A stretch of 64,000 bases of DNA, taken from positions 1-64,000 of the forward strand of contig AJWJ01000060.1 in the NCBI GenBank assembly GCA_000277445.1, written 5' to 3'. Below the pieces are notes generated by a model. The model made no database searches and was not told where the DNA came from. It saw only the letters and a list, made by a program, of their open reading frames with translations. The DNA is from Polysphondylium violaceum (Eukaryota > Evosea > Eumycetozoa > Dictyosteliales > Dictyosteliaceae). A program made the translations under genes and the position numbers. Positions 48,524 through 59,730 of the stretch are shown here, piece after piece (the stretch's first letter is position 1; each line of letters starts with the position of its first letter).

Positions 48524-49728
48524 TTAAAGTAATCTCGCAGAAACTTCATCAGTTTGAGGATCCATTAATAAAGATTTTTCATCAACTAATTTTAATTCAC
48601 CACCCACATTTTCATCGAAATGGTATTGATTATATAGACCTTCGGCTGTGAGCACCATGGCAATCTTGTTGTTTTGACTAAGAGCACAAACACTGGGAAT
48701 GCCAGCTGATATTTTTATGTGGGCAAAGTCTCTGGAGGGCTCCCATACCTGACTGATCATTTCGGGGAGATATGAAGACACACGAGAGGTGACATTGTTG
48801 GATGAGTTTTGGGTGCTATTGAAATCAATTTTAAAAATGTGAATGGTACCAGTATCACTACAAACACACAAATATCGTCCATCAAGACTAAAGGTGATAG
48901 AGTGGATGATGGCTGGTATGCTACCACGACGAAAAGACAATGATTTGGTGGCATAGGGTAAAGTATATACACGTATGACGGTTCCTTTGTCGGATGCTGT
49001 TGCTAAAAGGGTACCGTCTTGACTCAATGCCAATGCAGAGATTTGACTCTTGTGTGCTTGAATAAGATTAACTGTTTCCAATGTTAAAACATCCATTACC
49101 AATACGTTTCCATTGTTGGGACTGGCTGGATAAACTATATAATTTGTATTTGATGGGGATAATGCGCATAATCCCTTTGGATTTGTAGCTATTTCTCGTG
49201 TTTCTAATAGCTTCATATTATTAATATCATATATATGTATTTTTGTTTCCATAATAACTATAATTCTATATTTGTATATAATTATTAATATCACTTTATT
49301 TTACGACACTACTACTATTATTACCATATGAGATATACCTTTTTCTATTCATTTTAACTGATAATATCGCTGTAACAAAATTTAAATCACAAATATTTTG
49401 ATTGTTTTTAATATTATTAATCAATAACCTTCTTTGAGATGTATTTCCATCACCTGATCCTACAATTGAAACTAAACTTGTTGAAAACAACATTTCTATT
49501 ATACCTGCACCTCCATTTGCTATTTTAAAATATAAGTTGCTGTTAATAACTATAATAGAGAAAGATTATTATTATAAAGATAATAATATTACTTTGACTA
49601 TAAAACAAGGTATAGGGATCAGAATTGAAAATCTTGTATCCCTCAGGTGTTCCAACTGCAATACAGCTAAAATCTTGATTAAAATTAATAAACAATATTC
49701 CACTCTTATATTTTCCTCCTAAATTCAT
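48524..49728 (-). CDS. atg18: Atg18/WIPI PROPPIN phosphoinositide-binding protein
   Basis: Three exons (49728-49590, 49519-49339, 49265-48524) give 353 residues, the PROPPIN length. WD-like blades carry the signature SFRRGSIPAIIHSITFS: the FRRG motif binds PI3P and PI(3,5)P2 in two sites. Other family features: NFNQDFSCIAVGTPEGYKIF, GAGIIEMLFSTSLVSIVG, IIVIMETKIHIYDINNMKLL, NYIVYPASPNNGNVLV, SDTGTIHIFKI. The FRRG form fits Atg18/WIPI1/2 rather than the LRRG of WIPI3/4. Acts in autophagosome formation and endosome recycling by recruiting Atg2/Atg16-type partners. Convergent with the patatin gene, 158 bp apart. Confidence 0.95.
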
Positions 49729-50309
49729 TTTAGAATAGACTATCGATTATAGTATCACTTCTACTATTAACTATGTATATGGTATGAGAATATATATGTA
49801 TTTTAAAAATATATAAATGTGTGAAAGAATGAATGTGTTTAGACTAAACTGACTATACGTATATATATGTACACTAAACTAAATTGTAAAAAATAAAAAA
49901 ATAAAAAAAACAAATATGTACAACAAAAAACAATATATTAATGATAATATCCTTTTATGACTTCAAACAAAAAATGAAAAAAATGAAAAATGAAAAAAAA
50001 AAAAGATAAAAAAAAAAAAAAGATATTTTAGAAGTCCAAGAATTGATTATGTATATAATTAGATAAACCTTTGTGTGAGAAATTCATAAAGAGTATTGAA
50101 TATATAATGATATGAAATGGTGGTGATGTGTGTTTGTGGTGTGTTTGATTTGATTTTTTTTACAAATTGTTTGGTCAGATTAGTGATTTTTTGAATTTTA
50201 TTTTAAAAAATTTAATTAAATTTGGCTATTTTTTTTTTTCCCATTTTTGTTGACCAAAAGTGTTTTGGTGGGTGACGTATACGCTCTTGAACCCAATATA
50301 TAAAATTTT
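49729..50309. other. Intergenic, divergent promoter region
   Basis: About 580 bp; A-rich tracts with AAAAAATG units at 49970-50025 and TATA-like stretches near both starts. No gene seen. Confidence 0.6.
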
Positions 50310-51172
50310 ATGACCTCTCCATCTCATGTCAATCGTAGCAATAAATATGATTTCACATTAGCTTTATCAAAGGATCCATCATCATCGATACCATCACAAC
50401 AACAAGGCATACCTTTACAAAGAGTATCACATGTTTATCATACAGATCATGCATTTTTTAATGATGGCAACAGTGATAGAAAGAATACACTTTTAAAACA
50501 AAAGTGTATATATGATACACCACCACAACCATCGCCATCTAGTGTAAATCAAGCTGTTACAACATCTTCATCAAGTAATATGGATAGTGGTAGTAATAGT
50601 GATAATAGTAGAGAAAACAATACAGAGAAAAAGATATTTATGTCTTGTGAATGCGGAAAAGGATTTTATAGTATGTTGGAGTACGAGAATCACTATTACA
50701 GTATCCACAAAAATCATTGTACTATATGTAAAAATAAATCATTTCCAAATAACAAACTACTAGAATGTCATTTACTAGAGACTCATGATACTAGAATGTT
50801 TGATTTGCTATCATTGAAAAGAAAGATGGTAAGTACTATAGAGTATTACTGTATCATTCTGAATCTAGCGATATATATTGACAAAAGATACACTATATAA
50901 TATAGTTTGAATGTTTAGTAGAGGGATGTGAGAGAAGATTTTGGACTGATCATACAAGAAGACTACATTTAATAGATTATCATAAATATCCAAATACATT
51001 TACTTTTCATACAAAGAAAAGATTAAAAGAGATGTATGAGTATGTACACAACTGTATAACAACACAATACCGTTTATTAACTTTATCACTATTTAGTTTT
51101 AGACAAGAGAATACAAAAGAAAAAGAAAAAGATATAGACCAAATCACAATGGACCTTGATGATACAATCTAA
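50310..51172 (+). CDS. ZNF511-like C2H2 zinc-finger protein
   Basis: Three exons (50310-50828, 50906-51039, 51103-51172) give 240 residues. The first 110 residues are Ser/Asn-rich. Three C2H2-like fingers follow: CECGKGFYSMLEYENHYYSIH, CTICKNKSFPNNKLLECHLLETH and, in exon 2, CLVEGCERRFWTDHTRRLHLIDYH. The order, the HDTRMFDLLSLKRKMFECLVEGC linker and the trailing FHTKKR match vertebrate ZNF511 (LLDAHILEWHDS...YQCLVEGC). That protein is a poorly studied nuclear zinc-finger protein; a role in DNA or RNA binding is inferred. C-terminal tail is Lys/Glu-rich. Stop TAA is 41 bp from the convergent SDR gene. Confidence 0.9.
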
Positions 51173-51213
51173 ATTATATATACACACAAGAGAAGAACTT
51201 TCTTAAATAAACA

Positions 51214-51990
51214 TTAAAGTTTCTTTTCCCATCCATGTTCACCATGATAAATCATTTGTTTACTCATTCCCCCGTCTACAATGATATTCTGACCGGTGAT
51301 AAAACTTGATTTAGAGCTAGAGAGGAAAAATACAGCATTGACAATATCACTTGTGGTTCCTATTCGTCCCACGAGATGTTGTTTGTTGTCTTGCTCGGTG
51401 GGCTCATAGCCTACGGTATCTATCCAACCGGGACTTACGGAATTCACCCTGATCTTTGCCTCGGACAAGCTGACAGCCAGGGCATGAGTGAGTGCCACCA
51501 CACCTCCCTTGGCAGCGGCATAAGCTTCGCAGTTGGGCATCGACTGGAACGCCCTTGTGCTTGCAATATTGACAATCGAGGCACCCTCGGCGCTAAAGTA
51601 GGGTTTACACAGCAGTGTCAGATAATAGGGAGCGACTGTACCAATCTGAATGATCTTTGTGAACTGCTCAAAGCCAATATCAGACAACACACCATTTTCA
51701 TGTGACACCATTGCATTGTTTACCACTATATCTATCGATCTGTTTGGGAACCTTTCTCTAGTCTCACTGACAAACGATTTTAAATGGTTTTCATTGGACA
51801 CGTCACCTTTGAAAGAAAACAACTGATTCACACCAAATTCAGCAGACAATTCAAATGCACCATCAATATTAACGTCAATAAAAGAAACAAAGGCACCTTC
51901 TCGAAGAAAGGATCTTGTCAACTCTAATCCAATACCACGATTTCCCCCAGTAATTAATACTAGTTTATTTTTAAATTCCATAGCTGTCAT
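51214..51990 (-). CDS. Classical short-chain dehydrogenase/reductase
   Basis: Single exon, 258 residues, the classical SDR length. All signatures are intact: ITGGNRGIGLE (cofactor), D of FIDVN at the end of beta2 (NAD preferred), GDVSNE, NNAMVS, IVNIASTRAF (catalytic Ser), YAAAKGG (catalytic Tyr/Lys), VSPGWIDT and the C-terminal ITGQNIIVDGGMSKQ. Intron-free, with bacterial-type length and motifs, so acquisition from a bacterium is possible but not shown. The substrate is unknown; a sugar or secondary alcohol is typical. It differs from the Zn-binding SDR-like protein at 21.7-23.9 kb in having a full catalytic set. Confidence 0.93.
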   Translation of the reverse strand: MTAMEFKNKLVLITGGNRGIGLELTRSFLREGAFVSFIDVNIDGAFELSAEFGVNQLFSFKGDVSNENHLKSFVSETRERFPNRSIDIVVNNAMVSHENGVLSDIGFEQFTKIIQIGTVAPYYLTLLCKPYFSAEGASIVNIASTRAFQSMPNCEAYAAAKGGVVALTHALAVSLSEAKIRVNSVSPGWIDTVGYEPTEQDNKQHLVGRIGTTSDIVNAVFFLSSSKSSFITGQNIIVDGGMSKQMIYHGEHGWEKKL

Positions 51991-52180
51991 ATGATAAATA
52001 ATAAATCTCTCCTATATCTATATAAATCTAAAAAAAGATATGTATGGATAAAAATAGAATGATTTGAACTGCACCCCACTAAACACACACATGCAAAAAA
52101 AAATGTCAAAAAAAAACAAATAAATAAATTAATGCATATGATTTGTTTTAATTAATTGGTTTTAGTTTTTAATAATTTAT

Positions 52181-54100
52181 TTATTTAGATTCATCGGCAG
52201 GAGTGGCAGAGGTGGTGGTATTTGATTCAGTGGTAGTAGTTGTAGTGGAAGTTGCAACTGGACAATCTTCTGGTTTTTCGTGAATATTTTCACATTTATC
52301 ACCTCTGGTACATTTGTTAAAGATAAAGTATTTACAGATAATTGGAGCTTTCTTTTTCTTTTCCGATTTCGAGGTGATTTGAGCTTCCTCAGAGGTACGT
52401 TTGTTTTTGCCATTGGTGCTCTTGGCTCTGCAAGCTGGACCCCAGTTTTCTTTGGGATTTGGGAGATATTTGGGTACGTCTGGATGTTCGCCTTTGGCCA
52501 ATGGATGTCTGGTAAAGTCGATTTTATGTTTGATTTCTTTGGAGAGGATGGCAAATGCGGGAGAGGTGGGCGAAAGGTTCTTGGGTGGCTGTTCTTTGCT
52601 CCAGGTACGGAAAATATCCCAAAGGAAATCAAATGGGGCGTTGGTTTTGATGCAAGGGAGGATGTGTGAGGAGCTGACTTTGTAGCCGGCGTTGAGGAGG
52701 GCAGATTTGATCATGGGGGTGGCGGGGGTGGTGAGATGGAGTGTGTGGGTAAAGTGGTCGGCTTTAAAGTAGAATGGGGTATCGAGCTCGTCGCAGACGT
52801 TGGTAAACACACCATAGATACGACGCGAGGTGTTGAGGGCGGTGGGGTTCTCTTGGAGGAAAGTGAGGCCCTTTTTCACAAATTCGGGGTTATGGATGGG
52901 CTTGGACCAAAATGGACCACCGATAGAGTACTGCTTGGCACAGTGTTGGCATTGGGTGCCAATCTCTTTGTTGAGGATGGGGACCTTGTATTTGATAGAG
53001 TTTCCGTCTTGTTGGACGACACCGAGGGGTTGGAGATGGAAACTGCCGCAACCGATGCAAGAGTAGAGGTTGGACATCTTGGAAAAGGCCTTTTTGGCCT
53101 CGAGTGGAGATGTGTAGACACGGACAAACACTCTGACATAGAAATCAACGCTCAAAGAGAGGATTGGGACAATGTGACGTTTGTATCTGTTGGCGTGGGT
53201 CTCGATCGATTGCAAAAGGATACGAAGGCCCATTTCGTGGCAGTAGTTGGCTCTGTGGATGGGGACTGAAGAGTATTTGTGGAAACAAGCCTCTGGATAG
53301 CTGCCGCAGAGTACAGCGCTGTCGGTGGCAGTGACGCAAAGGAGACCACCATCGGCAACACATTGTACAGCAGAGTCGAGGAAGATAGATGGAGTGCCGT
53401 ATGGGTCGACATCAACAACATCATATTGCTTGTTGTGTGAACGATTTTGAGCCATAACCATAGAGGCATCGCCCAAGTTGGGTCTGATCTTTGATTCCTC
53501 GACTCCATTGTATGCTCTGTTCTTTATGATAGAGTCTACAGCACTTTGTTCAATGTCGTTTGCTAAAATGTAGTCCAAATCTTCGCCAATCTCTTTGGCG
53601 TAACGAATGGATCTTAAACCTGTGGCACTCAATGCCTCTAATATCTTTATTTTCTTGAATTCCTTATTCTTTGCTGCCAACTCTTGCTTTCTCTCTTGAA
53701 TAAACAACTTGATCATCAAAATACTGACATCTCTGTTAAACTCTTGTACTGGATTATAAAATACTTCGTTTTGGTTATTGTATAAAATGGTTGTAGTGTT
53801 TTCCTGTACCTTGACAATGTTGTCTGGGTCTGTGGTGGTTGAAGCAGTTTCAGCTGATGTAGCTTCAACTACAGGCTCGGTGTTCATGGTAACATCTTTA
53901 TCTGACATTCTGCAATTACTATTATCACTCTGACTAATATCACTTGTTTTATTTACGAAAAATCTGACTTTATTACTACTATTATTATTATTGCTGTTCT
54001 GACGACTAAACAATAATGTGGATGTTGATGTAATACGAATAAGAGATCTTGAACTGTTGTTGAGTAATGAATGAGATCTATTAAACAATCTAGTAATCAT
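52181..54100 (-). CDS. trm1: tRNA (guanine-26-N2)-dimethyltransferase
   Basis: Single exon, 639 residues. The first 50 residues are Arg/Ser/Asn-rich and lack acid (MITRLFNRSHSLLNNSSRSL), a likely mitochondrial presequence; a second Met (MSDKDVTMNT) could start a nuclear/cytosolic form, as in yeast Trm1 where alternative starts supply mitochondria and nucleus. The SAM-dependent methyltransferase core follows: ILEALSATGLRSIRYAKE, DVVDVDPYGTPSIFLDSA (the DPYG motif of m2G enzymes), SDLCVTATDSAVLCG-like loops and CIGCGS zinc-binding Cys. The C-terminus has an added CCCH zinc finger (CKYFIFNKCTRGDKC), seen in animal TRMT1, which fits a full-length enzyme. Confidence 0.95.
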   Translation of the reverse strand: MITRLFNRSHSLLNNSSRSLIRITSTSTLLFSRQNSNNNNSSNKVRFFVNKTSDISQSDNSNCRMSDKDVTMNTEPVVEATSAETASTTTDPDNIVKVQENTTTILYNNQNEVFYNPVQEFNRDVSILMIKLFIQERKQELAAKNKEFKKIKILEALSATGLRSIRYAKEIGEDLDYILANDIEQSAVDSIIKNRAYNGVEESKIRPNLGDASMVMAQNRSHNKQYDVVDVDPYGTPSIFLDSAVQCVADGGLLCVTATDSAVLCGSYPEACFHKYSSVPIHRANYCHEMGLRILLQSIETHANRYKRHIVPILSLSVDFYVRVFVRVYTSPLEAKKAFSKMSNLYSCIGCGSFHLQPLGVVQQDGNSIKYKVPILNKEIGTQCQHCAKQYSIGGPFWSKPIHNPEFVKKGLTFLQENPTALNTSRRIYGVFTNVCDELDTPFYFKADHFTHTLHLTTPATPMIKSALLNAGYKVSSSHILPCIKTNAPFDFLWDIFRTWSKEQPPKNLSPTSPAFAILSKEIKHKIDFTRHPLAKGEHPDVPKYLPNPKENWGPACRAKSTNGKNKRTSEEAQITSKSEKKKKAPIICKYFIFNKCTRGDKCENIHEKPEDCPVATSTTTTTTESNTTTSATPADESK

Positions 54101-54583
54101 ATATGATAGATATCTTATCCAAGCAATCGTGTAAATTTATGAAAAAAAAAAAATTACAAAAAAAACAAGGGAAAAAAATTTGAAAAAAATTGACGAAAAA
54201 AAAAACGAACGAGGAGTTGAAGCTATTTTTAAATAAATACACTATAGAGGCCACTTGTCTTCCACCATTGGATAGGGTAGTACTTTTGAATTCAAGATTA
54301 TGAAACATTTTCATGAAAACATTGCTTCAACATATTAAAAGTTGAATTCCAGTTTATATATCTCGAGCTCGCACGACCAAAAATTATCCCGCTCAAATTT
54401 TTTTAAACTTTTTTTTCGCACAATTTAGGAAGTTGTGCGGGATAATTTTTGGTCGTGGCTGGATCTTGATAATATATTGGAAAAAGGAAAAACAAAGTTG
54501 AGACGATTTTGGTTGTTTATACAAGTCATATGACTTGGAGTTATTTATTACTATTACTACAGAGATACAGATGGATAGATCCA
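54101..54583. other. Intergenic with compound hairpin
   Basis: A/T runs after the trm1 start, then the hairpin listed at 54372-54457. No gene seen. Confidence 0.6.
54372..54457. repeat. Perfect 21-bp inverted repeat with nested hairpin
   Basis: The arms (54372-54392 and 54437-54457) read CACGACC...ATCCCGC and its exact reverse complement. The loop of 44 bases holds a second stem, CGCACAA (54417-54423) and TTGTGCG (54433-54439), which overlaps the right arm by three bases. It lies between the 3' end of the kinase gene and the 5' end of trm1. Possible MITE remnant, hairpin RNA or transcription boundary. Confidence 0.75.
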
Positions 54584-57500
54584 TCAGAGTGAGTTTGATT
54601 GATTGCTGCCGCCACTGCCAATACCGCCACTGCCGCTGCCAACGCCACCGGTGCCTGTGCCAATACTGCTGTTGCTGTTACTGTTTCCGTGCATGATGTT
54701 GTTGCATGTCTTGCAGTAGTTGTGGGGGTTGATGGAGACGGGAAGAGCGGGGATGTCGACGAGGCCGGGAATCACGTTGTTTTGGATATACAGGAGATCA
54801 GTTTGAATCTCTGTAAAAGTTTTTTTTTCTCTTGAGCGGATTTGAGTGCACCATTTGGAGGATAAATGTGCGGATGAATGGCGGTACAAAAGAAAAGTCG
54901 GCGCCACTCTCAAACTCTTTGTGGAGTGCGCCAGGATGTTTGTATTGCCATCGGTGCTTGGTGATCATCTCAAAGGCGATGCAGCCATACGAGTAAATGT
55001 CAACAAGGATGCCGTCGTATTGGTACTTGCCATACTCTTCGGGCACATAGTCGTCGGTGTGGAATGTGGATGTGTAGTTGTTGTCGTGCACCAGTGTGCG
55101 TTTTACCGATGCTCCAAAGTCTGTGATTTTGGCAGAGATGCCAATGGGCGAAAGCGAGTTGGGAAAGATGAGAATGTTGTCGGGCTTGAGGTCCCTGTGG
55201 ATAATGTTGGCCTTGTGCACGTCCATCATGCCGACACAGATGTCGAGCAGCAGCTGGATCATGGTGTTCCACGAGCGGTATTTAAAGAGGTTGGACTTGA
55301 GCGATCCATGTGTCGACAGCTCCAACACCATGCCCATCTTTTGCGCATCGTCGTCGGTGATGCCGGGCATTTTGACGACAAAGTCGCTGGCTTGCAACAA
55401 AGCGAGCTTCTCGACCTCTTCGTAAAAGAGAGTCTCGAGTGACTTTTTGTCGGTTTGCTCGACGTTGGAAAAATTGTATCTAAAGTCTGATTGATTGTTG
55501 TTTTTGTAGGCCTGGTAGATCTTTTCCTCATAGTAGAGTTGCTCAGACTCTTCTTGCATGGCGGCACTGTTTTTGTTTTCAATGAATTGCTTAAACACAA
55601 AACAGAAGGGAGGCTCTTGGGCCAGGGCGCCGTGGTTGATCGATACCACCTTGAAGATATTGGCTTGGCCGCCAGAGGCAAAAGGCTTCTCCTCGGTGAT
55701 GATCGACCGCGCGGGGATTCTGAGCGACGGGTCAATCTCGATCTGGGCCTCGGTGATGTTCATGAGGAATCTGTTGCTTTGGTCTTGGCTCGAGGACCTG
55801 TTGTGCGACTTGTGATCGCCTGTGAGCACACTGGCCGAGATATTGTGCAACGAGTTGAGGGCTGGGAGCGTGGGGTTTGCATCTTGGCCATTCTCGGCAA
55901 CAGTGCTCAGCTCGCCCATAAACTGGTCGCCTTCGCTGGCAAAGCTGAAGTTGAGGTTCTGGATCAACACTTGGCTGTTGAACGAGTTTACGTGGTCGAT
56001 GATCAGTCTGAGCGCAATGATGAGCGTGTAGTCGTCAACAATCTTGATGTCGTGGGTGGGACTGTCTTGTTGCGGGATCACAATACTAAAGTTGTACAGC
56101 TTGGTCTTGTGGAGCCTATAGAACCATCGCTCTTTGGCCGGTGGCTGGTCTCTATCAAAACGCTCTTGATAGAGCATGTTCATCAGGTCACGGAAATAGG
56201 GCGACTTGACGCTAAAGTACAATAGACGAGGAATGCTTTCACGGCCTTTGAGGGCAAGCGCTCCCTCAAAGTTGATATAGTGGTCTTCGCGCTTCAGATA
56301 GCACTCAATGCACACCTTTTTCACACTGCAAATGAAGCAGCAGTGGCTCTTTTGGCACAAAGTGCAGAGTATCGTTTGCTCGGTCCTGTAGTGGCAGAAA
56401 TGGCAATCACGGACATCATCAAAATGGCTAGCCAGCAAGGGCGAGTGATTAGAGGCCATATGACCACCGCTGGCATTTGCGACACGATTGATCATCATAA
56501 TGTTGTGGTACACAGCCAACACAGTGTCACCTCGTATTCCCTTGGGTCTGTGAAAGTTGATCTTTGAATTATAATGCATGACCAGTATCAAATGTTGCTG
56601 TTGTTCTTCTTTTTCCCTCCTACTCTTGGCACTCCCTGCTTTCGACTCTTTGATTGCCTCTGAGGCTCCTGAGCGCAAGACAAAATCAGAGAAAGCGTAG
56701 TTGTGATTAGAGATCTTGAAGTCCTTTTCTGTAAACTCATATACCTTTGATTTGGATCCTCCCAACGCCGTATACTTTAAAATGTTATCTTTTTTTGAAT
56801 AATACAACTGATTTTGTTTTAAAGTAACCAACATATCCTCCATTGATTTAAAATGGTTTGAATGTTCTCGACATAAATGCATCAAGTCATCATTATAGTT
56901 TAATAGTAACAATAGTTTATATATCCTCTATAAGGTGTTTTTATTATTATTAGTACTAATCGATTACTTATTCAATGCTAATCTACTTACAATTAATATT
57001 AACAAATGTACATATAAATGGAGTAGAGAAAAGCTATGGAATAACTTATACTCTACACTCGTTGATTTATCTAAAAGTATTTCTTTATCCATATTATACA
57101 TTCTTTTTAAATCATCAACCTATCGTTTTATATTAGTATACTATATAAGCAAACCCAAATTTAAATACTACACATACAGGGGGGACATAGGATTCTAAAG
57201 ATATTAATAGTTGTAAACTTAGATCTAAATTTATAGATTCTTTGGTTGTATTTGTTGTGTTTGATGGATTAAAATCCTTTGAAATTGATTCAAACAAATA
57301 GAATATTTCATAGATTCCTCTTAGATGATGGTTTTTATATTTAGATTTAGTGTATTTAATTGAGCTTTCCTATGTATGTTGTCGTTATTATTATTAATAT
57401 ATCTATGTACAAAAGTAGTGGAATAATAATAATAAATACTTACAATATATACTAAATCAATAGATTGTGAATAATAATAATTTAAATCATACAAGTGATG

Positions 57501-57683
57501 CCATAGTTGATTTAGTTCATCTTCTTTTGATATATTGAGAGAGATATGTTCTAAGTCTCTGTAGATCTCTGTTATGGATTTCAAAGAATAATTCTTACTC
57601 CCGTTTGCAAAGAGATCTTTGTTTAGTTTACCTAAAAACAACCATTTCAGTAGTGGGAGATTTATATCACATCCTCCTGCCAT
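54584..57683 (-). CDS. Protein kinase with N-terminal Cys/His cluster
   Basis: Four exons on the minus strand (57683-57444, 57369-57178, 57119-56991, 56927-54584), about 967 residues. The N-terminal exons are helical and unknown. Around residues 350-410 is a Cys/His-rich cluster, CHFCHYRTEQTILCTLC followed by CCFICSVKKVCIECYL, a probable double zinc site. The kinase domain is at about residues 600-910: ASGGQANIFKV, VFKQF (catalytic Lys), HRDLKPDNILIF, ITDFGAS, YSYGCIAFEMIT; closest in style to TKL or other dictyostelid orphans. One extra base lies in the nine-base T run at 54820-54828; with eight, KRKKTFTEIQTDLLYIQ continues the last helix and exon 4 is exactly 781 codons. C-terminal Ser/Gly repeats end the protein. 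Confidence 0.85.
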
Positions 57684-58776
57684 AGTAACACCTACATATG
57701 TGTATCTGTTTTACACTATATTCATACAAATAATAAATACAACAGTGTTTTGCGCAAAACACACACACACACTCTAAAGATATAAAGTGATGGTACCCTA
57801 TTTCGCGTAATGTGGGCTATGAATTCAAAAGGATAAAAAAAAACTTTGAAAAGTGTGGTGATGATTTTGCAAAAAGATGTTTTTTTTTGAAAAATTCATT
57901 TTCGGGAGGGAGGAAACCTCATCGAATCAAAGTAATGATATATAGTTTTTATTCTTCTTCTATCAATAGTTCAAGTAATTCTAAGAAATATAAATTTTGC
58001 TAATACTATGGATATTAATCTACATCAATGATATTATTTTGTTGTGGATGTGCATTTGGATTTGATTAAAATCCAAAATAAATTAGTTAAAAATCTATCA
58101 TGATTTACAACTCCAATTTGGATCAGAAAAGGAAAAGGTTATAAAGATTATTACCATCTCAGAGGCAGACTTTTTATTTCTTTATAATATTAGAAGGATC
58201 CATATGGAATCATTGATTAAAAAGTTCAAAACACTAGATAATTATTTTAGACCAATTCAGAATTTGAATAAAAATGATAGCATTATTTATCCTATTCATT
58301 ACTGGCTCAATCAGTTTTTTATCAAAAAAAGGATGAAAGATTTTGAAATTTTTGACATCACTTATCATAAAATAATAGAGTTGATTTTTGATATTCAATA
58401 TTGAATTAAATTTTATATTCCATTACTTCATATTAGAAGGGTTATTTTTGTATGTTTTTTTACTAAGACTGAAAAAGTAAATCTTTTCATGAACAATGCC
58501 TACACCATATAATCACCCCTATCCTTTTTTAGCAATTTTTTGAAAAATAATTGTACAATAGGGTTGTGTGGTTGTATCTAGATGAGAATCATCAGAGTCG
58601 AGCTCCGAAACACCAACAACTAATTCAACTAATTTCTCATGAGCACCTTTTTTTTTTATTTTAATATCTTTCAACGAAAAACTTTCTAAATTAATATTAA
58701 AAATAAAAAAATTTTTAATTTAGTATTGATAAAATAGGAATGTTGGAGATAAATATTTATCTTTTAATAGCTTCAG
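57684..58776. other. Intergenic, gene-fragment-like ORFs
   Basis: About 1.1 kb. The palindrome at 57745-57762 is listed separately. An open frame at 58204-58404 (MESLIKKFKTLDNYFRPI..., 66 residues) begins with ATG but has no domain; 57812-58003 is a weaker one. Both are probably non-coding or gene relics. Confidence 0.5.
57745..57762. promoter_or_regulatory. 18-bp perfect palindrome GTGTTTTGCGCAAAACAC
   Basis: Sits 62 bp upstream of the kinase ATG. Its core TTTTGCGCAAAA is close to the palindromic E2F consensus TTTSGCGCSAAA, so E2F/DP control is possible. It is followed by a CA repeat. Confidence 0.4.
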
Positions 58777-59456
58777 ATGTTTTCAAATACAGGTAATGAA
58801 CAAGAGGAACAAAAAGCAGTTCTTATAAAGTTTGTGTTCATTGGTGACAAAAACACAGGAAGATCAAATACAGTTTTAAGATATATTGAAAATGTGTTTG
58901 TTGAGTTATATATTCCAATCATTCCAATGGATTTTAAAATCAAATCTTTTGAAGATCTTGATTCAGAGTATACATTATATCTACAGGTGTGGGATCGAAT
59001 CAACGATTGGGATAGATTTAGATTAATAGCTCCGACTTTTTATAGTATGTATAGTAGATGTAGATACTTTTGGAGTAATTGAGACTAACCATATCTATAG
59101 AAAATGCAAGTGCAGTTTTTGTGTTCTTTGATATCACAAACAGAGAGTCATTTAATCATGTAGAAAAAGAAATCAAAGATTTTCAACGTATAAACCAATT
59201 AGAGTACGAGTTGTATATTGTAGGCAACAAGATCGACTTGGAAAACAAAAGAGTGATTAGTAGAGAGGAAGGATACCAGCTTGCACAAGCAAATGCCGCA
59301 CAATACTTTGAAATATCTGCCAAAGAAAATATTAATATTCATCCAACCTTTGATGAAATCGCCAAAGCTATGTTTTATAAAAAGATAAATGATCTCAAGA
59401 CAAATGAACCATCCGTTGATCCTCCTGTGTCAAAATCATATTGTATCATTCAATAA
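58777..59456 (+). CDS. Ras/Rab-like protein with degenerate G motifs and CAAX box
   Basis: Two exons (58777-59044, 59101-59456) give 207 residues. The fold is that of a Ras-superfamily GTPase: KFVFIGDKNTGRSNTV stands where the P-loop GxxxxGKS should be (Lys to Arg), and VWDRINDWDRFRLIAPTFYKNAS replaces the DxxGQE switch II. G4 (VGNKIDLE) and G5 (EISAKEN) are intact. The C-terminus CIIQ is a prenylation box. Loss of the P-loop Lys and of DxxG predicts weak or no GTP hydrolysis, so it may be constitutively bound or a pseudo-GTPase. The rest resembles dictyostelid Rab/Ras relatives. A probable functional protein, since splice sites and reading frame are clean. Confidence 0.8.
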
Positions 59457-59730
59457 ATATCTTTGATACATTAAAAAACGATCATAAAGTTGTGAACCTA
59501 CTTTATTGAGATGAATCGGATTAGTGCGATAGATAAATGACCCGATGTTTTTATTACTTGGTGGTAAAGGTTGTGTTAGACCAATACCCCTGTCATTTAA
59601 AAGTTATGTATTCAAAACCTATATAATGAATGTAGGAAATGCTTTTTTGGTATTGGTCACCTATATCATGTTGTGTCAACATGAGTCTACAAATGATGTA
59701 ATTTTAATTCAAAGAGGTATCAATTAATAT

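Noticed and set aside
51214-51990. Recent horizontal transfer of the SDR gene
   Set aside because: Absence of introns and bacterial-type motifs are compatible with it, but base composition is like its neighbours and no phylogeny could be run.
52736-53269. 177-codon ORF antisense to trm1
   Set aside because: Mirror of a conserved coding sequence; no domain and codon use follows the antisense of trm1.
55491-56225. 244-codon ORF antisense to the kinase gene
   Set aside because: Shadow of the kinase coding strand; no start context, no domain.
58204-58404. 66-residue gene
   Set aside because: ATG and stop are present but no domain, no splice signals and Asn/Lys/Ile composition typical of random AT-rich DNA; kept only as a note.
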